Shown here: positions 1 through 7,703 of the stretch, in pieces
How positions within the stretch are numbered: the stretch's first letter is position 1
Layout: each line of letters starts with the position of its first letter
Assembly: GCF_004752005.1 (NCBI RefSeq)
Contig: NZ_CP038493.1
Span: 3,682,302 to 3,746,301 of the forward strand
From: Thalassotalea sp. HSM 43
GTDB taxonomy: Bacteria; Pseudomonadota; Gammaproteobacteria; Enterobacterales; Alteromonadaceae
Direction of reading: 5' to 3'
DNA length: 64,000 nucleotides
Program-made: the position numbers and the translations under genes
Notes under the pieces: generated by a model
Seen by the model: the letters and a program-made list of their open reading frames with translations, nothing else
The model's database searches: none
What the model was told of the DNA's origin: nothing

Positions 1-647
1 CGTTTAAGCAATGGTTACTGCAGTTAAGTGAGACGCCGCATATTAAACAAACCTTGCAGGATAAATCACAACAGCAAGTATTGTCGTTAATCACTGAGCA
101 ATACACTCACCCAGAAGGCTTGTTTTTTCCAGACACCTATCAATATACCGCTTCGATGAGTGATATTGATATTTTGCGTAATGCCCATCAACGCATGATG
201 CAAGAATTAGACGACAGCTGGCAGGGCAGAGCTAAAAAATTACCATATAAAAACGTCTATGAGGCGTTAATCATGGCCTCGCTAATAGAGAAAGAGACGG
301 GTAAATTAAGCGAGCAACCATTGATTGCATCGGTGTTTATCTCGCGCTTAAATAAAGGTATGCGCTTGCAAACGGATCCAACCATCATTTATGGCTTGGG
401 CGATCGTTACACTGGCGACATCACCTATGCTAATATCCGTGAAAAGACCGCGTACAATACCTATCGCATTAATGGTTTGCCACCAACGCCAATAGCGATG
501 CCAGGTAAATCGGCGATCGAAGCCAGCATGCATCCGGCGCAGAGTCAGTATTTGTATTTTGTTAGCAAGGGTAATGGCGAGCATTATTTTTCAAAAACCT
601 TGCAAGAACATAATAAAGCGGTCGATAAATATATAAGAGGTAAATAA
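1..647 (+). CDS. mltG: endolytic murein transglycosylase MltG, 5'-truncated by the window
   Basis: Inner-membrane lytic transglycosylase that cuts nascent glycan strands of peptidoglycan and so sets strand length. The reading frame is open from base 3, so the N-terminal membrane anchor and LysM-like part lie outside the window; only the C-terminal YceG catalytic domain is present. The likely catalytic Glu is in SLIEKET, with its codon at 288-290. It is followed by the family segments [18 protein letters not shown] and [13 protein letters not shown], and the C-terminal [14 protein letters not shown] stretch is also typical. tmk follows 6 bp downstream, the common gammaproteobacterial order. 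Identity is secure; only the 5' end is missing. Confidence 0.95.
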   Translation, partial: FKQWLLQLSETPHIKQTLQDKSQQQVLSLITEQYTHPEGLFFPDTYQYTASMSDIDILRNAHQRMMQELDDSWQGRAKKLPYKNVYEALIMASLIEKETGKLSEQPLIASVFISRLNKGMRLQTDPTIIYGLGDRYTGDITYANIREKTAYNTYRINGLPPTPIAMPGKSAIEASMHPAQSQYLYFVSKGNGEHYFSKTLQEHNKAVDKYIRGK

Positions 648-653
648 CCTATC

Positions 654-1274
654 ATGAGTCAGGGAAAGTTTATTGTTGTTGAAGGCATTGAAGGTGCCGG
701 AAAGTCATCTGCTATCGCCGTTATAGAAGACGTCTTAAAGGCAAAACACATCGAATACGTGAAGACTCGAGAGCCAGGCGGAACGCCATTGGCTGAAAAG
801 CTCAGAGCCCTTGTCAAAGAGCCTAGTGATGAGACAGTTACCAAAGAATGTGAGTTGCTGCTTATGTACGCCAGTCGTTCGCAGTTATTGGCGAACAAAA
901 TATTGCCTGCGTTAGCACAAGGTAAGTGGGTTATTGGTGATCGCCATGACTTATCTTCACGTGCCTATCAAGGTGGTGGCAGAGAATTTAACGATACCCT
1001 GATTGATACCATTGCCAATATTACGCTAGGGGATTTTAAACCCGATTTAACTTTATACCTAGACATTGAGCCTGAGCTTGGTTTGCAGCGAGCACAAAAT
1101 CGCGGCGAACTCGATCGTATCGAACAAGAAAAAATTGATTTTTTCCATCGTGTACGGAATAAGTATTTGCAATTAGCCACCTTAGATGACAACACCTTTA
1201 TTGTTGATGCAAGTCAGTCGATGGATAAAGTACATCAAGATATTCGTCAAACATTGGAAAACCAATTGCCGTAA
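654..1274 (+). CDS. tmk: thymidylate kinase
   Basis: Cytosolic kinase that phosphorylates dTMP to dTDP for DNA synthesis. The 206-residue length is normal. A P-loop GIEGAGKS is at residues 11-18. A DR motif follows in [15 protein letters not shown], where the family more often has DRY. A LID-like [14 protein letters not shown] segment lies near residue 150. The stop overlaps the holB start by one base (TAATG), indicating translational coupling. The position between mltG and holB supports the call. Confidence 0.97.
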   Translation: MSQGKFIVVEGIEGAGKSSAIAVIEDVLKAKHIEYVKTREPGGTPLAEKLRALVKEPSDETVTKECELLLMYASRSQLLANKILPALAQGKWVIGDRHDLSSRAYQGGGREFNDTLIDTIANITLGDFKPDLTLYLDIEPELGLQRAQNRGELDRIEQEKIDFFHRVRNKYLQLATLDDNTFIVDASQSMDKVHQDIRQTLENQLP

Positions 1275-2245
1275 TGGCAAGAATCAATATGAACGAGACC
1301 ACAGCAGACATCGCAAGCCCTTGGCTTGCAAGCAATAAGCAGGATTTGATCAATAAATACCTACAAAAAATATTGCCTCATGCCTTGTTAATTCATGGCA
1401 GTTACGGTGCTGGGCAATTGCCTTTGGCTAATTGGCTTGGTAACAGTCTGCTTTGTGAAAATATTGAACAAACAAACCAACCTTGCGGTCAGTGTAAAAC
1501 TTGCCAACTACTTAAAGCTCAATCGCATCCTGATTTTGTGGTTATTGATAATGATGACAAAACCATTGGTGTAGATTTGGTTCGTAAAGCCTGTCAGTTT
1601 CTAGAAAAAACCGCGCAGTTAGGGCGTAACAAAGTGGTAATGATCAGTCACTGTGAAAATATGACCGAATCGGCTGCCAATGCCTTGTTAAAGACGTTAG
1701 AAGAGCCAACCAATAATAGCTTCTTATTGTTGGTGTGCAATGACATGGAACAGTTACTACCGACCATTATTTCTCGTTGCAGTAAAGTCGCTATTACGCC
1801 ACCCCAAGGGGAGCAATTGGCGCAAGTCGCTGTCAATAAACAGGCGGTTCATCCATTTAGTACGATTGCCGAAATTGCGGAGTTAACCGATGAGGATGTC
1901 TACAACGACAAACGTCAGCTATTGCAAAGCTTGGCTCGGTTTATCCATCAATTTGATAATGGCGTTGAATTAATAGAGCAAATTCAGGCATCCGTTCATG
2001 GTATGCGTTGGTTGCAGTTCGGTTTTGAGTCGATGTTTCGCTATCATAGCGGCTGGCAACAAGCGCTTGCTGACAACCCTCTATCTGAAACTGTCGATGG
2101 CCTAGATGCCGAGACGGTATTTGCCTGCCTTAACTTAACGATGCAAGCAAATAGACAATTAAAAACATTAACACAAGCCAATAAAACCTATACACTTGAG
2201 GTGTTGCTGGTGGAGCTTGAACAGACTATACGTAATGCCGCTTGA
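1274..2245 (+). CDS. holB: DNA polymerase III subunit delta'
   Basis: Delta' is the stator of the clamp-loader complex that places the beta clamp on DNA. The P-loop is degenerate (HGSYGAGQL, no Lys), as is usual for this non-ATPase subunit. A zinc module follows with C61, C71, C74 and C77. The SRC arginine-finger motif is present in IISRCSKV near residue 170. The 323-residue length fits. The start overlaps the tmk stop; a second Met at residue 6 is a possible alternative start. Its neighbours pilZ and tatD match the arrangement known from Pseudomonas. Confidence 0.95.
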   Translation: MARINMNETTADIASPWLASNKQDLINKYLQKILPHALLIHGSYGAGQLPLANWLGNSLLCENIEQTNQPCGQCKTCQLLKAQSHPDFVVIDNDDKTIGVDLVRKACQFLEKTAQLGRNKVVMISHCENMTESAANALLKTLEEPTNNSFLLLVCNDMEQLLPTIISRCSKVAITPPQGEQLAQVAVNKQAVHPFSTIAEIAELTDEDVYNDKRQLLQSLARFIHQFDNGVELIEQIQASVHGMRWLQFGFESMFRYHSGWQQALADNPLSETVDGLDAETVFACLNLTMQANRQLKTLTQANKTYTLEVLLVELEQTIRNAA

Positions 2246-2290
2246 TGCAACAGCGGATCCATCAAATAAGAATAACAAGGTAAATCGTTG

Positions 2291-2617
2291 ATGAATAATT
2301 TTGTGTTAGAATTTAAAAACGAGCGCGAGCTGTATATGGCGTATATGCCGTTTTTAAAGCAAGGTGGTTTATTTGTAAAAACACCTGAGCAATTTGAATT
2401 AGGTGATGAAATTCATTTAACCGTGACATTACCTGGTCAACTTGAATCGGTCGAATTAAATGGTTCGGTTTGTTGGATCACCCCACATGGCGCGCAAAAT
2501 GGTACCGAGCCGGGTGTTGGTGTTGCATTCGTAAACGATGAAAATAACGTGCGTAATCAAATCGAATCAAATTTAGGGCGAATGCTAAATTCGAAAGAGC
2601 CGACCTATACCATGTAA
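2291..2617 (+). CDS. pilZ: PilZ-domain protein (type IV pilus PilZ)
   Basis: Small cytosolic PilZ-domain protein of 108 residues. The prototype PilZ, also encoded next to holB, is needed for type IV pilus biogenesis and does not bind cyclic di-GMP well. This copy likewise shows no clear RxxxR at its N-terminus, while the later part (VELNGSVCWITP ... GVGVAFV) matches the beta-barrel core. I place the start at ATG 2291, because it has AAGGT about 9 bases upstream; a TTG lies directly before it in frame. A strong terminator follows, so this probably ends the mltG-tmk-holB-pilZ unit. The pilus role is inferred from family and position. Confidence 0.88.
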   Translation: MNNFVLEFKNERELYMAYMPFLKQGGLFVKTPEQFELGDEIHLTVTLPGQLESVELNGSVCWITPHGAQNGTEPGVGVAFVNDENNVRNQIESNLGRMLNSKEPTYTM

Positions 2618-2684
2618 TTTAACAAGGACTGTGTGGCAAAGGAGTTGGTCATTTGCACACGAGACCTTAAACCATTTAAATACT

Positions 2685-2711
2685 AAAAGGAGTTCAACGA
2701 ACTCCTTTTTT
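2685..2711 (+). terminator. intrinsic terminator after pilZ
   Basis: An 11-bp perfect stem (AAAAGGAGTTC with GAACTCCTTTT), a 3-nt loop and a T run. It lies between pilZ and tatD and separates the two transcripts, or attenuates read-through. Confidence 0.88.
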
Positions 2712-2731
2712 GATGAGTCATTGGAGTAAAA

Positions 2732-3505
2732 GTGTATATTGATTCTCATTGTCACCTAGACCGTTTAGATTTAACGGATTTTGACAATCAGTTAGACAAC
2801 GTTGTTGCCGCAGCTAAACAAGCGGGTGTTGAACAGATGCTATGTGTATCAGTAACGTTGGATGCGTTTCAAAGCATGGCGGACAAAACCGCGAAGTATG
2901 ATAATGTGCAAATTTCTTGTGGTGTGCACCCGCTTAATCAAGAAGACATGGTTGATGAAGCGAGATTAGAGCAGCTTGCTGATAATGAACGAGTGATTGC
3001 CATAGGCGAAACCGGTCTAGATTACTTTTACGCACCAGAAACGCAAGAAGTACAACGTGATGCATTTCGCAAACACATTCGCGTTGCACGCAAACTTAAC
3101 AAGCCCATCATCATTCATACCCGAGATGCGGTAGAAGATACCTTGCAAATCATGCGTGAAGAGAAAGCGGATGAAGTGGGTGGTATTTTGCACTGTTTCA
3201 CTGAGAGTTGGGACATGGCGGAGCAGGCCATTGCTATGGGCTTTTATATCTCTTTTTCTGGCATTGTGACCTTTAAAAATGCGGCAGCGTTGAGAGATGT
3301 TGCGAGCAAGGTACCTGATGACCGCTTTATGATTGAAACCGACTCACCGTATTTGGCACCAGTACCACATCGCGGCAAACAGAACCAGCCAGCTTATGTT
3401 GTTGAAGTGGCTAAAATGTTGTCGGATGTTCGTGCACAAAGTGTTGAAGAAATTGCCCAGCTTAGTTCTGATAATTACCGTTGTTTGTTTAAGCTCGCAA
3501 CATAA
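2732..3505 (+). CDS. tatD: TatD family metal-dependent DNase/hydrolase
   Basis: TIM-barrel metal-dependent hydrolase of the TatD family (3'-5' exonuclease or D-aminoacyl-tRNA deacylase-like activities are known in the family). Metal-binding motifs are DSHCHLD (H6, H8), IGETGLDYF, IIIHTRDA, ILHCF and IETDSPYLAP. The 257-residue length is standard. The start is GTG at 2732, preceded by GGAG at 2723. A terminator lies just after the stop. The position after pilZ suggests the YcfH-type branch rather than the Tat-linked TatD of E. coli. Confidence 0.93.
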   Translation: MYIDSHCHLDRLDLTDFDNQLDNVVAAAKQAGVEQMLCVSVTLDAFQSMADKTAKYDNVQISCGVHPLNQEDMVDEARLEQLADNERVIAIGETGLDYFYAPETQEVQRDAFRKHIRVARKLNKPIIIHTRDAVEDTLQIMREEKADEVGGILHCFTESWDMAEQAIAMGFYISFSGIVTFKNAAALRDVASKVPDDRFMIETDSPYLAPVPHRGKQNQPAYVVEVAKMLSDVRAQSVEEIAQLSSDNYRCLFKLAT

Positions 3506-3524
3506 TATGGTTATTAAAGCGAAT

Positions 3525-3549
3525 AAAGGTGGCACTGCCACCTTTTTTT
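3525..3549 (+). terminator. intrinsic terminator after tatD
   Basis: A stem AAAGGTGGC / GCCACCTTT with a 3-nt loop, followed by seven T. It begins about 20 bp after the tatD stop. Confidence 0.9.
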
Positions 3550-3573
3550 ATGTCTAAAAATTAACCGTACTAC

Positions 3574-3671
3574 GCAAACAGTAAACAGTAAACAGTAAAC
3601 AGTAAACAGTAAACAGTAAACAGTAAACAGTAAACAGTAAACAGTAAACGATAAACGGCAAACAGCAAACG
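3574..3671. repeat. 7-bp tandem repeat array (GTAAACA)n
   Basis: Thirteen consecutive 7-bp units without a break. Nine are exact GTAAACA copies (3581-3643). The flanks decay: GCAAACA at 3574, then GTAAACG, ATAAACG, GCAAACA and GCAAACG at 3644-3671. The array is non-coding and starts about 25 bp after the tatD terminator. Read on the minus strand it yields an open frame with a 7-residue peptide repeat, which I regard as an artefact. The graded decay at the right edge suggests an old array that grows or shrinks from the left or centre. Confidence 0.97.
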
Positions 3672-3739
3672 GTAAGTGCCGGTTATACTTACCGTCGGCA
3701 ATTAAATAAGGTGTTGCTAAATGGTGATTTTCTTTAGGC

Positions 3740-3773
3740 AAAAAAAGGCCCAAAGCAATGAGGTGCTTCGGGC
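3740..3773 (-). terminator. intrinsic terminator on the minus strand
   Basis: Ten-base arms with one A-C mismatch, a 6-nt loop and a 7-T tail on the minus strand. It is oriented away from the Gate-domain gene and towards the tatD end, so it cannot serve either annotated neighbour, except as a roadblock to antisense transcription into the repeat array and tatD. Confidence 0.6.
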
Positions 3774-3930
3774 TCAGGGGAATGGCTCATAGGTTGAGCC
3801 TGCGCTAATAAATTCTGTATCTCATTTCGCTATTCAATTTCCTTAGTGTTTACCTTGGAACCGAACCAGCAAAATGATGTAATTCGTTTGCCTTGAATTT
3901 TAATTCTAGTACATGGCTTGAGAAAAGCCA
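3740..3930 (-). ncRNA. candidate minus-strand small RNA ending in an intrinsic terminator
   Basis: A hairpin at 3748-3773 (GCCCGAAGCA / TGCTTTGGGC on the minus strand, one mismatch, 6-nt loop) is followed on that strand by a run of seven T (3746-3740), so it reads as a terminator for leftward transcription. No leftward gene lies upstream of it: the nearest gene on the right starts rightward at 4158. Two more hairpins are upstream on the same strand, GGCTCA/TGAGCC at 3784-3800 and GGCTT/AAGCC at 3915-3929. I find no convincing promoter or reading frame, and no match to 6S, tmRNA or RNase P RNA. The 5' end is a guess. Confidence 0.35.
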
Positions 3931-3937
3931 ATATTTT

Positions 3938-3946
3938 TTATCCACA
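3938..3946 (+). promoter_or_regulatory. consensus DnaA box (TTATCCACA)
   Basis: Exact match to the high-affinity DnaA-box consensus. A second exact copy in the same orientation is 97 bp downstream. The interval is AT-rich. Binding is inferred from sequence only. Confidence 0.5.
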
Positions 3947-4034
3947 CTAAAACCCTTTGTATACAAGGGGTTGCGACAATGGTTGAAAAATAATTAAAAT
4001 TTTATCTAAAGTTTTTATACATGACGATAACAGC

Positions 4035-4043
4035 TTATCCACA
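4035..4043 (+). promoter_or_regulatory. consensus DnaA box (TTATCCACA), second copy
   Basis: Exact consensus DnaA box, about 115 bp upstream of the Gate-domain gene start. Two perfect 9-mers within about 100 bp are unlikely by chance. No mnmG, rsmG, dnaA or parA gene is near, so this is probably not the main oriC. Confidence 0.5.
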
Positions 4044-4157
4044 GGTTGTTATAGAGTATTTAACCTAATGTTAACATTTACCTGTTGCTGATCAGGAGGT
4101 TATCAAGTTATCTAGGCTATGGTATGGTGAAAGAAACAAAAATAATTATCATCGCTC

Positions 4158-5387
4158 ATGCTTAATCTTATCTGGCTCTCTTTTTTTCTGATTGCTTTTG
4201 TCTGCGCTCTATATCAATGGCTAGCGTTAAATAATGCCTCTATCTTTGAGCAATTGTTGACCAGCATTATTGATATGTCGTCATTAACGGTCGAAATCGC
4301 GATAGGTTTAATTGGTATCTTGAGCTTTTGGTTAGGGATGATGCAAATAGCACAATCATCTGGGGTAATAGATAAAATTGCAAAAGCGATTTCTCCGTTA
4401 TTTTCTCGTTTAATGCCAGATGTTCCGAAAAACCATCCCGCGTTTGGCTCCATCACCATGAACTTGTCGGCAAACTTTTTAGGTCTAGATAATGCGGCAA
4501 CACCGTTAGGCTTAAAAGCGATGCAAGATCTGCAATCAATCAACCCGAAAAAAGATACTGCCTCAAATGCGCAAATATTATTTTTGGTGTTAAATACGTC
4601 ATCTGTGACCTTGTTTCCTATCACTGTGTTTGTTTATCGAGCACAGCAGGGGGCAGCGGTGCCAACGGATGTGTTTTTACCGATTTTGTTAGCAACATTT
4701 GCATCAACCATAGCGGGCTTATTCGCGGTTTGCTGGGTACAAAAAATCAAATTGATGCAAGGTGTGGTGATGGCTTATTTAGGTGCCGCTTTTGCATTTT
4801 TCGCCTCGCTTATCGCCTATATGGCAACCTTGTCAGCAGAACAGTTGGCGCAGCAGTCGTCTTTATTTGGTAATTTGTTAATCATCTCGGTATTAGTGGC
4901 GTTTTTAATTATTGCGCATCGTAAAAACGTTCGAGTCTATGATGAATTTATCATTGGCGCGAAACAAGGATTGCAGGTTTGTATCACCATACTTCCTTAT
5001 CTGTTGGCGATGCTCTGTGCCATTGGCGTATTTAGGGCCAGCGGCGCATTAGATATCATTGTCGATTCGGTACGTACGTTAGTCGCCGTCATCGGTGGAG
5101 ATATTCGTTTTGTCGATGCCTTACCAACGGCGGTAATGAAGCCATTAAGTGGATCCGGCGCTAGGGCAATGATGGTTGAGACCATGAATCATCACGGTGC
5201 AGATTCGTTTGCGGGTCGTTTAGCCTCTATCATGCAAGGTTCCACAGAAACAACGTTTTACGTGCTGGCGGTGTATTTTGGTAGTGTCGGTATTCGTTAT
5301 ACTCGCCATGCTATCGCCTGTGGCTTAATTGCAGATGTTGCAGGGATCAGTGCTGCCATTGCAGTGTGTTACTGGTTTTTTGGTTAA
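4158..5387 (+). CDS. nucleoside-recognition (Gate) domain membrane protein, SpmA/SpmB-like fusion
   Basis: Integral membrane protein of 409 residues with about ten hydrophobic segments. Two Gate-type halves are visible. The first carries SFWLGMMQIAQSSG...LMPDVPKNHPAFGSITMNLSANFLGLDNAATPLG, a signature of the SpmA half. The second (KQGLQVCITILPYLLAMLCAIG...PTAVMKPLSGSGARAMM) matches the SpmB half. In spore formers these are two separate proteins; fused forms are common in marine gammaproteobacteria. The substrate is unknown, although Gate domains occur in nucleoside transporters. No clear ribosome site precedes the ATG. The gene converges with the next one. Confidence 0.85.
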   Translation: MLNLIWLSFFLIAFVCALYQWLALNNASIFEQLLTSIIDMSSLTVEIAIGLIGILSFWLGMMQIAQSSGVIDKIAKAISPLFSRLMPDVPKNHPAFGSITMNLSANFLGLDNAATPLGLKAMQDLQSINPKKDTASNAQILFLVLNTSSVTLFPITVFVYRAQQGAAVPTDVFLPILLATFASTIAGLFAVCWVQKIKLMQGVVMAYLGAAFAFFASLIAYMATLSAEQLAQQSSLFGNLLIISVLVAFLIIAHRKNVRVYDEFIIGAKQGLQVCITILPYLLAMLCAIGVFRASGALDIIVDSVRTLVAVIGGDIRFVDALPTAVMKPLSGSGARAMMVETMNHHGADSFAGRLASIMQGSTETTFYVLAVYFGSVGIRYTRHAIACGLIADVAGISAAIAVCYWFFG

Positions 5388-5416
5388 TAGACGATGACGT
5401 TATAGTCAGGTCAAGG

Positions 5417-6115
5417 CTATTTTTGTGTGGCATTGATAAGCCAATGAGATACATCGACTAATGCCGTGATCTGATTAGCGTTGCTAAAAATGACGATGTT
5501 TATAATCCAAGCAAAGCCACATAGCGCCCAAGGCAGGTAGAATTTTCCACGGCGTCGGTCATCGATAAGCATAACCACACATATTAAAATGGGGATGTAA
5601 AAGTGCTGGATACCACTTGGCAACCATAATGGCGTTGCCTCGGCTAGCCAATCTAACAAACGACTCAAACCTGGGTTCAGAAACATTACCCCAGTACAGC
5701 ACATATAACGCATATGAAGTTGCATAGTCTTTCGGTACATAATCGCAAGGCCATAGAGGAGCGCAAACACTGTTAGTTGGAAAAATCCAAACCACACCAT
5801 GGCAGGTACCCAGTCAGGCATAGGTAAAGGGATTTTTGAGCTGATATCGGCAATAACCGTAAAACCTGAAATCACAATGATTGGTGCGAGAAACAACGAA
5901 CTCATGCCCAACATTCTATGGTAACGATTATGTCTATGATTGATTAACCAAGCTTGGCTAATCAATAAAAGCACCCAAATAAGCATGGCAATGGCATGAA
6001 AATGTTGTGCAAAGGTGACGTCATCAGATGTCATTCTAGAGAAGTAACTTCGCCAAAAACCTGCGACTTGAATGATCAGTAATAACACAAACCAATAGAT
6101 AGCATTTTTATACAA
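5417..6115 (-). CDS. multi-pass membrane protein of unknown function, histidine-rich
   Basis: A 232-residue protein with six or seven predicted membrane helices. Histidines lie near helix ends (H38, H40, H60, H62, H66, H134, H171, H224), and there is a recurrent pattern HFHAIAM ... HRHNRYHRMLG ... LHMRYM. This resembles small membrane proteins that bind haem or quinone, such as DUF2306-like families, but I cannot assign a family. The gene converges with the Gate-domain gene and diverges from the small-protein operon at 6278. No terminator is evident between it and the converging gene. Confidence 0.7.
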   Translation of the reverse strand: MYKNAIYWFVLLLIIQVAGFWRSYFSRMTSDDVTFAQHFHAIAMLIWVLLLISQAWLINHRHNRYHRMLGMSSLFLAPIIVISGFTVIADISSKIPLPMPDWVPAMVWFGFFQLTVFALLYGLAIMYRKTMQLHMRYMCCTGVMFLNPGLSRLLDWLAEATPLWLPSGIQHFYIPILICVVMLIDDRRRGKFYLPWALCGFAWIINIVIFSNANQITALVDVSHWLINATQK

Positions 6116-6277
6116 GGTCTAATCCTTAGAGTCAGGCGAGTGGTGTTGCCTGTATTGTATTAAATATAGTCTATATAGTTGAAAATTTTAGAAATTTTTA
6201 AATAATCATTGCAGTTTTTATTTAGATTACATAACCTAATTGCTGCTTTTTATTAGACGCCAAAAACAATAATTATT

Positions 6278-6670
6278 ATGTATCGTTCGATGAATAAATA
6301 CCGACTGGTATTGGTGACATTTAGTCTATTTACTGCGCTTAGCGCGAATGCAAAAACGAGCATAGGCTATGACAGTGTTGAAAGCGCTTTAACGGCTTTG
6401 AAGTCAAAGCAAGGCGCTCAGTTTAGTCAACAGGGCGGCTGGACGATTGTTGCCGAGCAAGAAGACGGTGATTATGTTCTCTGGTCGTTTACGCCGACAG
6501 AACATGATGCACACCCAGCTGCGGTTAAACGCAAAATCGTCGAAAAAGATAAACAAATTCACATTGAAATGACCGCGCTGTGTCAAGCAAGTAAATCTCA
6601 ATGTGATGCTCTGATAGAAGAGTTTAAACTGCTCAATGACAAAATTCGCCAAAGCATGAGTCAGCAGTAG
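6278..6670 (+). CDS. hypothetical secreted protein
   Basis: A 130-residue protein with a Sec signal peptide (NKYRLVLVTFSLFTALSANA, cleavage near ANA-KTS). The mature part is about 100 residues, with a DGDYVLWSFTPTEHDAHPAAVKR core and two Cys (CQASKSQCD) that could form a disulfide. I recognise no family; it is probably periplasmic. A second ATG four codons in (6290) is an equally good start. The next gene follows 11 bp later, so the two are probably cotranscribed. Confidence 0.7.
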   Translation: MYRSMNKYRLVLVTFSLFTALSANAKTSIGYDSVESALTALKSKQGAQFSQQGGWTIVAEQEDGDYVLWSFTPTEHDAHPAAVKRKIVEKDKQIHIEMTALCQASKSQCDALIEEFKLLNDKIRQSMSQQ

Positions 6671-6681
6671 GTAGCAGGGTA

Positions 6682-7143
6682 ATGAGCAGTAATATTAGTA
6701 ATATATTCGTTCCCTTGCTATCGGACAATGACGCGAACGCGTACATCAGTCAAATATGCGTGTCACTAGGACAGCAGGTGTCTGCCGAACAAGTATTGTT
6801 TGAGATCAGAATTGGTAAGGTTGATCATGAAATCCGAGCTAGCCGTGACGGCATCATCGCTGACGTATTGTGTGCTAGTGGAGACCGTGTGAGACAAGAA
6901 CAACTTGTTATGGTACTAGGAGAGAGTCAAGCCTATCAGCAATTGGCTCAGCCAACAGAACAGCACTTATCGGTTCAATCAGAACCCAATCGAGATCTAA
7001 AACAATACGCACACCAAGGCGATGTCATAGAAAGTGACATCACCGGCTTCTTGGTCAAGATGCAAGAGATGGTCATCAACGTTTCAAAGATGCTCTGTGC
7101 CGTTATCTTAGCGGGTATGACCTTAACAGTGATGTTTAATTGA
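6682..7143 (+). CDS. lipoyl/biotinyl-like domain protein with C-terminal membrane anchor
   Basis: A 153-residue protein. Residues about 8-85 read as a biotinyl/lipoyl-like beta-barrel. ISQICVSLGQQVSAEQVLFEIRIGKVDHEIRASRDGIIADVLCASGDRV aligns in pattern with the E2 lipoyl domain (GDxVxxxxxLxxIExxKxxxEIxAPxxGxV). The Lys of RIGKVDHEI falls where the modified Lys lies, though the usual ETDK is replaced. The last about 20 residues form one hydrophobic segment (KMLCAVILAGMTLTVMF). No acyltransferase or carboxylase partner is nearby. Function is unknown; a membrane-fusion-type role is possible. Confidence 0.65.
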   Translation: MSSNISNIFVPLLSDNDANAYISQICVSLGQQVSAEQVLFEIRIGKVDHEIRASRDGIIADVLCASGDRVRQEQLVMVLGESQAYQQLAQPTEQHLSVQSEPNRDLKQYAHQGDVIESDITGFLVKMQEMVINVSKMLCAVILAGMTLTVMFN

Positions 7144-7242
7144 TACTGAGTTTACTTTGTAAACGCCAAGAATATCGCATCGTTTGATTAATATTTAAGC
7201 TCTAATTTCAAGTGAAACATATTCATAATATAAGGATGTAAA

Positions 7243-7599
7243 TTGAATACTTCTATAATAAAAACCCTATCGTTTTGTCTATTTGTTCTGTTTATAGGTG
7301 GTTGCTCGACGTTTCATGAGGTAAAGCCAAATGAGCAAGGCTCCTTTGTCTCACTTGCAGAACAAGTAAAAGTTCGCGATTACGTCATCGTCACAATGAA
7401 AGACGATACACGCCATAAATTTAGAATTGAGCAAATTACCGACACTCAATTAGTTGGCAAAGATGTATCCGTTGAGATAGCGGATATTAAAGAGTTAACG
7501 ATTAAAGAAGCTGAAGTGGCAAAAACATTGACCAACGTTGGCGTAACGTGGGCTATTCTTTCCCTTATTATTATAGCCTGCTGTTTTGTTCCTGGATAA
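7243..7599 (+). CDS. small lipoprotein with C-terminal hydrophobic segment
   Basis: A 118-residue protein starting at TTG 7243, chosen because AAGGA at 7232-7236 sits at correct spacing. A lipoprotein signal ends in the lipobox IGGC (Cys21), followed by STFHEVKPNEQ. The middle (VRDYVIVTMKDDTRHKFRIEQITDTQLVGKDVSVEIADIKEL) looks like a small beta-barrel of the kind seen in other short lipoproteins. The C-terminus is a hydrophobic stretch (WAILSLIIIACCFVPG), which would give a second membrane contact. Family not recognised. A strong terminator follows. Confidence 0.7.
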   Translation: MNTSIIKTLSFCLFVLFIGGCSTFHEVKPNEQGSFVSLAEQVKVRDYVIVTMKDDTRHKFRIEQITDTQLVGKDVSVEIADIKELTIKEAEVAKTLTNVGVTWAILSLIIIACCFVPG

Positions 7600-7666
7600 G
7601 GTTAACTTAACGGGGTATTGATAAGTGGCGTAAATGCCACGTTACCGTTATTTTAAAAACGTATTG

Positions 7667-7703
7667 AAAAAGGCCGTTGTCGTAATAAGACAACGGCCTT
7701 TTT
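7667..7703. terminator. strong bidirectional-looking terminator
   Basis: A 15-bp perfect stem (AAAAAGGCCGTTGTC with its complement), a 7-nt loop, and A/T runs on both sides. It ends the lipoprotein transcript. The rest of 7600-7916 is AT-rich, with no gene that I can support. Confidence 0.9.

Noticed and set aside
3574-3671. Possible CRISPR array
   Set aside because: Units are 7 bp with no spacers and no cas genes nearby.
3514-3753. Minus-strand open frame of 79 codons with a repeated VYCLLFT-like peptide
   Set aside because: It is the translation of the GTAAACA tandem array (7 bp x 3 = 7 codons); no ribosome site or non-repeat coding signal.
3740-3930. 6S RNA, tmRNA, RNase P RNA or a riboswitch for the Gate-domain gene
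   Set aside because: CCCCTGAGCC on the minus strand recalls part of 6S, but the rest does not match; on the plus strand no known riboswitch core is visible, and the terminator points the other way.
3938-4043. Chromosomal replication origin
   Set aside because: Only two boxes and none of the usual oriC neighbour genes; kept as a DnaA-binding candidate only.
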